The position numbers and the translations under genes are program-made. From assembly GCF_011047135.1 (NCBI RefSeq), contig NZ_CP049255.1:372001-436000 (forward strand): a stretch of 64,000 nt of DNA. The letters are read 5' to 3'. A model generated the notes under the pieces. It worked only from the letters and a program-made list of their open reading frames with translations. It did not search any database and had not been told where the DNA came from. The stretch comes from Microbacterium endophyticum. GTDB taxonomy: Bacteria > Actinomycetota > Actinomycetes > Actinomycetales > Microbacteriaceae. The stretch's first letter is position 1. Every line of letters starts with the position of its first letter. Shown piece by piece: positions 62,442 through 64,000 of this stretch.

Positions 62442-62475
62442 CAAAGAGCGGATGCCTCGGGGCATCCGCTCTTTG
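62442..62475 (-). terminator. Terminator of the FKBP gene
   Basis: CAAAGAGCGGATGCC (62442-62456) pairs perfectly with 62461-62475 around TCGG; 15-bp stem starting 16 bases after the FKBP stop on the minus strand. Confidence 0.87.
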
Positions 62476-62491
62476 TCGAATCAGCAAGAAA

Positions 62492-62860
62492 TCAGCCGAC
62501 GCTGATCAAATCGATCACGAAGATCAGAGTTTTTCCACCGAGAAAGTGTCCGCCAGCCGGACCGTACGCGAGGTGCGGCGGAATGACGAGTTCGCGGCGC
62601 CCGCCGGCCTTCATGCCGGGGATTCCGTCTTGCCATCCCTGGATGAGGCCACGAAGCGGGAACTGGATAGTCTCGCCACGACCCCAGGAAGAGTCGAATT
62701 CTTCACCCGTGGTGTACTCGACGCCTACGTAGTGAACAGTTACGTTGTCGCCGGGCTTAGCTTCGGCGCCGTCGCCCTCGATCAGGTCGCGCACGACGAG
62801 TTCGGCGGGAGCGTCACCCTCAGGAGCATCGATTTCAGGCTTAGTGCGGTTGTCAGTCAT
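62492..62860 (-). CDS. FKBP-type peptidyl-prolyl cis-trans isomerase
   Basis: 122 residues from ATG 62858-62860. A compact FKBP domain: VTVHYVGVEYTTGEEFDSSWGRGE, FPLRGLIQGWQDGIPGMKAGGRRELVIPPHLAYGPAGG and TLIFVIDLISVG; active-site Tyr, Phe, Trp and Asp positions are kept. No signal peptide, so cytosolic foldase. Monocistronic by its terminator. Confidence 0.94.
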   Translation of the reverse strand: MTDNRTKPEIDAPEGDAPAELVVRDLIEGDGAEAKPGDNVTVHYVGVEYTTGEEFDSSWGRGETIQFPLRGLIQGWQDGIPGMKAGGRRELVIPPHLAYGPAGGHFLGGKTLIFVIDLISVG

Positions 62861-63023
62861 ACCTCTATCCAAGCATGACGGACAATGCGTTCCGAAGGGG
62901 TCTTGACAGCCTTTGTAGACGAGAGCATGCTTTTCATACACCAACTCAGCGCTCGGGAGTCACGCAGGCATCGCCGCGGCACCGGGCGCTGAGTCTTTTA
63001 TTGCTCGCGTCTATGCTGGGCAC

Positions 63024-63614
63024 GTGGACCGCGAGGAATACCCAGAAGCGCAGCGACTTCTCGAACGAAGCGTCGACGTCATACTCGAGCGGGGCGTGAT
63101 GAATGTCTCGCTCTCGCAATTGGCGCGCGCCGTCGGCTCAAATAACCGGATGCTGTTGTACTACTTTTCGTCAAAGGATCGCCTTTTCACGGAAGCGATT
63201 CGCGCGGCATACGACAGGTATCCACGCTTGCATGGCTTGATGCCTGGACTTCAAGAACCTGGCCCGATGAGCGACGCGCTGAAGCATGGCTGGCGTCAGC
63301 TTCGCCACGCGGAGAACCTTCCCTACATCACGCTCTTTTTCGAAGCTCTGGCTGCTGCAGCGCGCGATCCCGATGCGAACCCTGCGCACCTAGAAGTGCT
63401 GGCAACGCACTGGCCAAGCCAGATTCAATCAGCCTTCGTGCTGCGCGGGTACTCAGCGGATGCTGCAGCGACCGCGGCTGTCGAGCTCATGGCGCTCTGG
63501 CGCGGTTTGCAATTTGCGCTTATTTCGGGAACGCCCGTCGAAATACTCGACCTCGCTCAAGACTCCGCCGTCGACGCGCTCTTCGGCGACGACGGAGTCA
63601 TCTCGAACAGCTGA
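63024..63614 (+). CDS. TetR/AcrR family transcriptional regulator
   Basis: 196 residues from GTG 63024. N-terminal helix-turn-helix: VDVILERGVMNVSLSQLARAVGSNNRMLLYYFSSKDRLFTEAI; C-terminal ligand-binding helices (HAENLPYITLFFEALAAAARDPD, AATAAVELMALWRGLQFALI). It is convergent with the partial LLM monooxygenase gene, two bases apart, which may be unrelated. Target operon unknown. Confidence 0.88.
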   Translation: MDREEYPEAQRLLERSVDVILERGVMNVSLSQLARAVGSNNRMLLYYFSSKDRLFTEAIRAAYDRYPRLHGLMPGLQEPGPMSDALKHGWRQLRHAENLPYITLFFEALAAAARDPDANPAHLEVLATHWPSQIQSAFVLRGYSADAAATAAVELMALWRGLQFALISGTPVEILDLAQDSAVDALFGDDGVISNS

Positions 63615-63616
63615 AG

Positions 63617-64000
63617 CTACGCCCTCGCAGGAAGTGGATCCGGGAGCGGTCCTGCAACCTCTCGCATGCGTTCGCGCAGCGTAGATCCGACCGGAGCCGC
63701 CAGGCGACCACGCTCGCGCAGGCGCGAAAGAACCTCTCGACCAAACACCTCGACGTCGCGTGTTCCGAACGCAGGCTCGATGAGAAAGCCATCGAGATCC
63801 GTTTCCGCAGCAAGAGCTTCGATCTGGTCGGCAACCTGATGGGGATCTCCGACAACCCGAAATCCACGAGTGCCGCGCCCGCGCAACTGGTCGAGAATCT
63901 CACGCACCGTCGGCGCAGGAGAATCTGCACTGCCCAGAAAGCGCTCGATGTTACTCGTCCCGAGCTGGCCCACAAGTCCCCCGGCGTCGATGATGTCGCG
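63617..64000 (-). CDS. NtaA/SnaA/DszA-type flavin-dependent monooxygenase, C-terminal part
   Basis: About 127 C-terminal codons; the gene continues beyond the window edge. The visible sequence GTSNIERFLGSADSPAPTVREI, RGFRVVGDPHQVADQIEALA, DGFLIEPAFGTRDVEVFGREVLSRLRERG is the characteristic end of the NtaA branch of LLM monooxygenases that use FMNH2 on sulfur or amine compounds. Substrate unknown. Convergent with the TetR gene. Confidence 0.87.
   Translation of the reverse strand, partial: RDIIDAGGLVGQLGTSNIERFLGSADSPAPTVREILDQLRGRGTRGFRVVGDPHQVADQIEALAAETDLDGFLIEPAFGTRDVEVFGREVLSRLRERGRLAAPVGSTLRERMREVAGPLPDPLPARA

Noticed and set aside
1..64000. Frequent GGATGCC/CGGATGC hexamers and heptamers as a possible genome signature
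   Set aside because: By rough estimate the number is close to that expected for this base composition and codon use; not counted rigorously.

Overview
The window is a gene-dense, high-GC actinobacterial chromosome segment, most likely from the family Microbacteriaceae; I do not name a genus. The grounds are a ClgR-type regulator and a DUF3046 gene beside recA/recX, a DUF1844 gene beside infC, dapB/dapA/dapF for diaminopimelate, ThyX, RNase J with FtsK and PgsA, a CE1758/CE1759-type flavin enzyme pair, and many GTG/TTG starts. There are no rRNA or tRNA genes, CRISPR arrays, phage genes or IS transposases.

Layout. 1-3320: arginine operon argC-argJ-argB-argD (minus strand, argD cut by the edge). 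3523-8225: a two-gene envelope or export unit, a MMPL transporter with an ABC-ATPase-like tail followed by a YhgE/Pip membrane protein, sitting between pheT and argC. 8341-11894: pheS-pheT. 11906-15273: a glutamate-type ABC importer (gluA-gluB-gluC-gluD) directly upstream of pheS. 15357-17511: infC-rpmI-rplT and an rRNA methyltransferase. 17757-22085: DUF1844, SseB and hisC-hisB-hisH-hisA. 22148-23470: lexA with a divergent LysM protein. 23524-29080: a membrane protein, an S9 peptidase, HflX and a methyltransferase. 29081-34645: dapF, a GNAT enzyme, miaA, miaB, recX and recA (with an SOS box). 34891-42256: DUF3046, clgR, cinA, pgsA, ftsK, rnj and dapA. 42317-49856: NUDIX, an AbiEi/DUF559 protein, thyX, a thioredoxin-like protein, OsmC, a TIGR01777 protein, dapB, a phosphatase and an aldo/keto reductase relative. 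50084-61585: pnp and rpsO, about 9 kb apart, with accessory genes between them. 61780-64000: YceI, FKBP, a TetR regulator and a partial monooxygenase.

Many genes overlap by ATGA, GTGA or TAATG junctions and are probably co-transcribed. Clear intrinsic hairpins follow rplT, rnj, pnp, rpsO, yceI and the FKBP gene, and a very stable one lies between gluB and gluC.

The most interesting items are: (1) the MMPL protein whose C-terminal region reads like an ABC ATPase with its Walker A lysine and Walker B glutamate lost, encoded beside YhgE; (2) a family of about 82-bp palindromic intergenic repeats, two of which bracket the DUF559 endonuclease-like gene as an inverted pair with perfect 15-bp ends, plus a solo copy near rpsO; (3) an aldo/keto reductase relative in which all four catalytic-tetrad positions are changed; (4) a glycosyltransferase-SGNH hydrolase fusion; (5) infC apparently starting at ATC.
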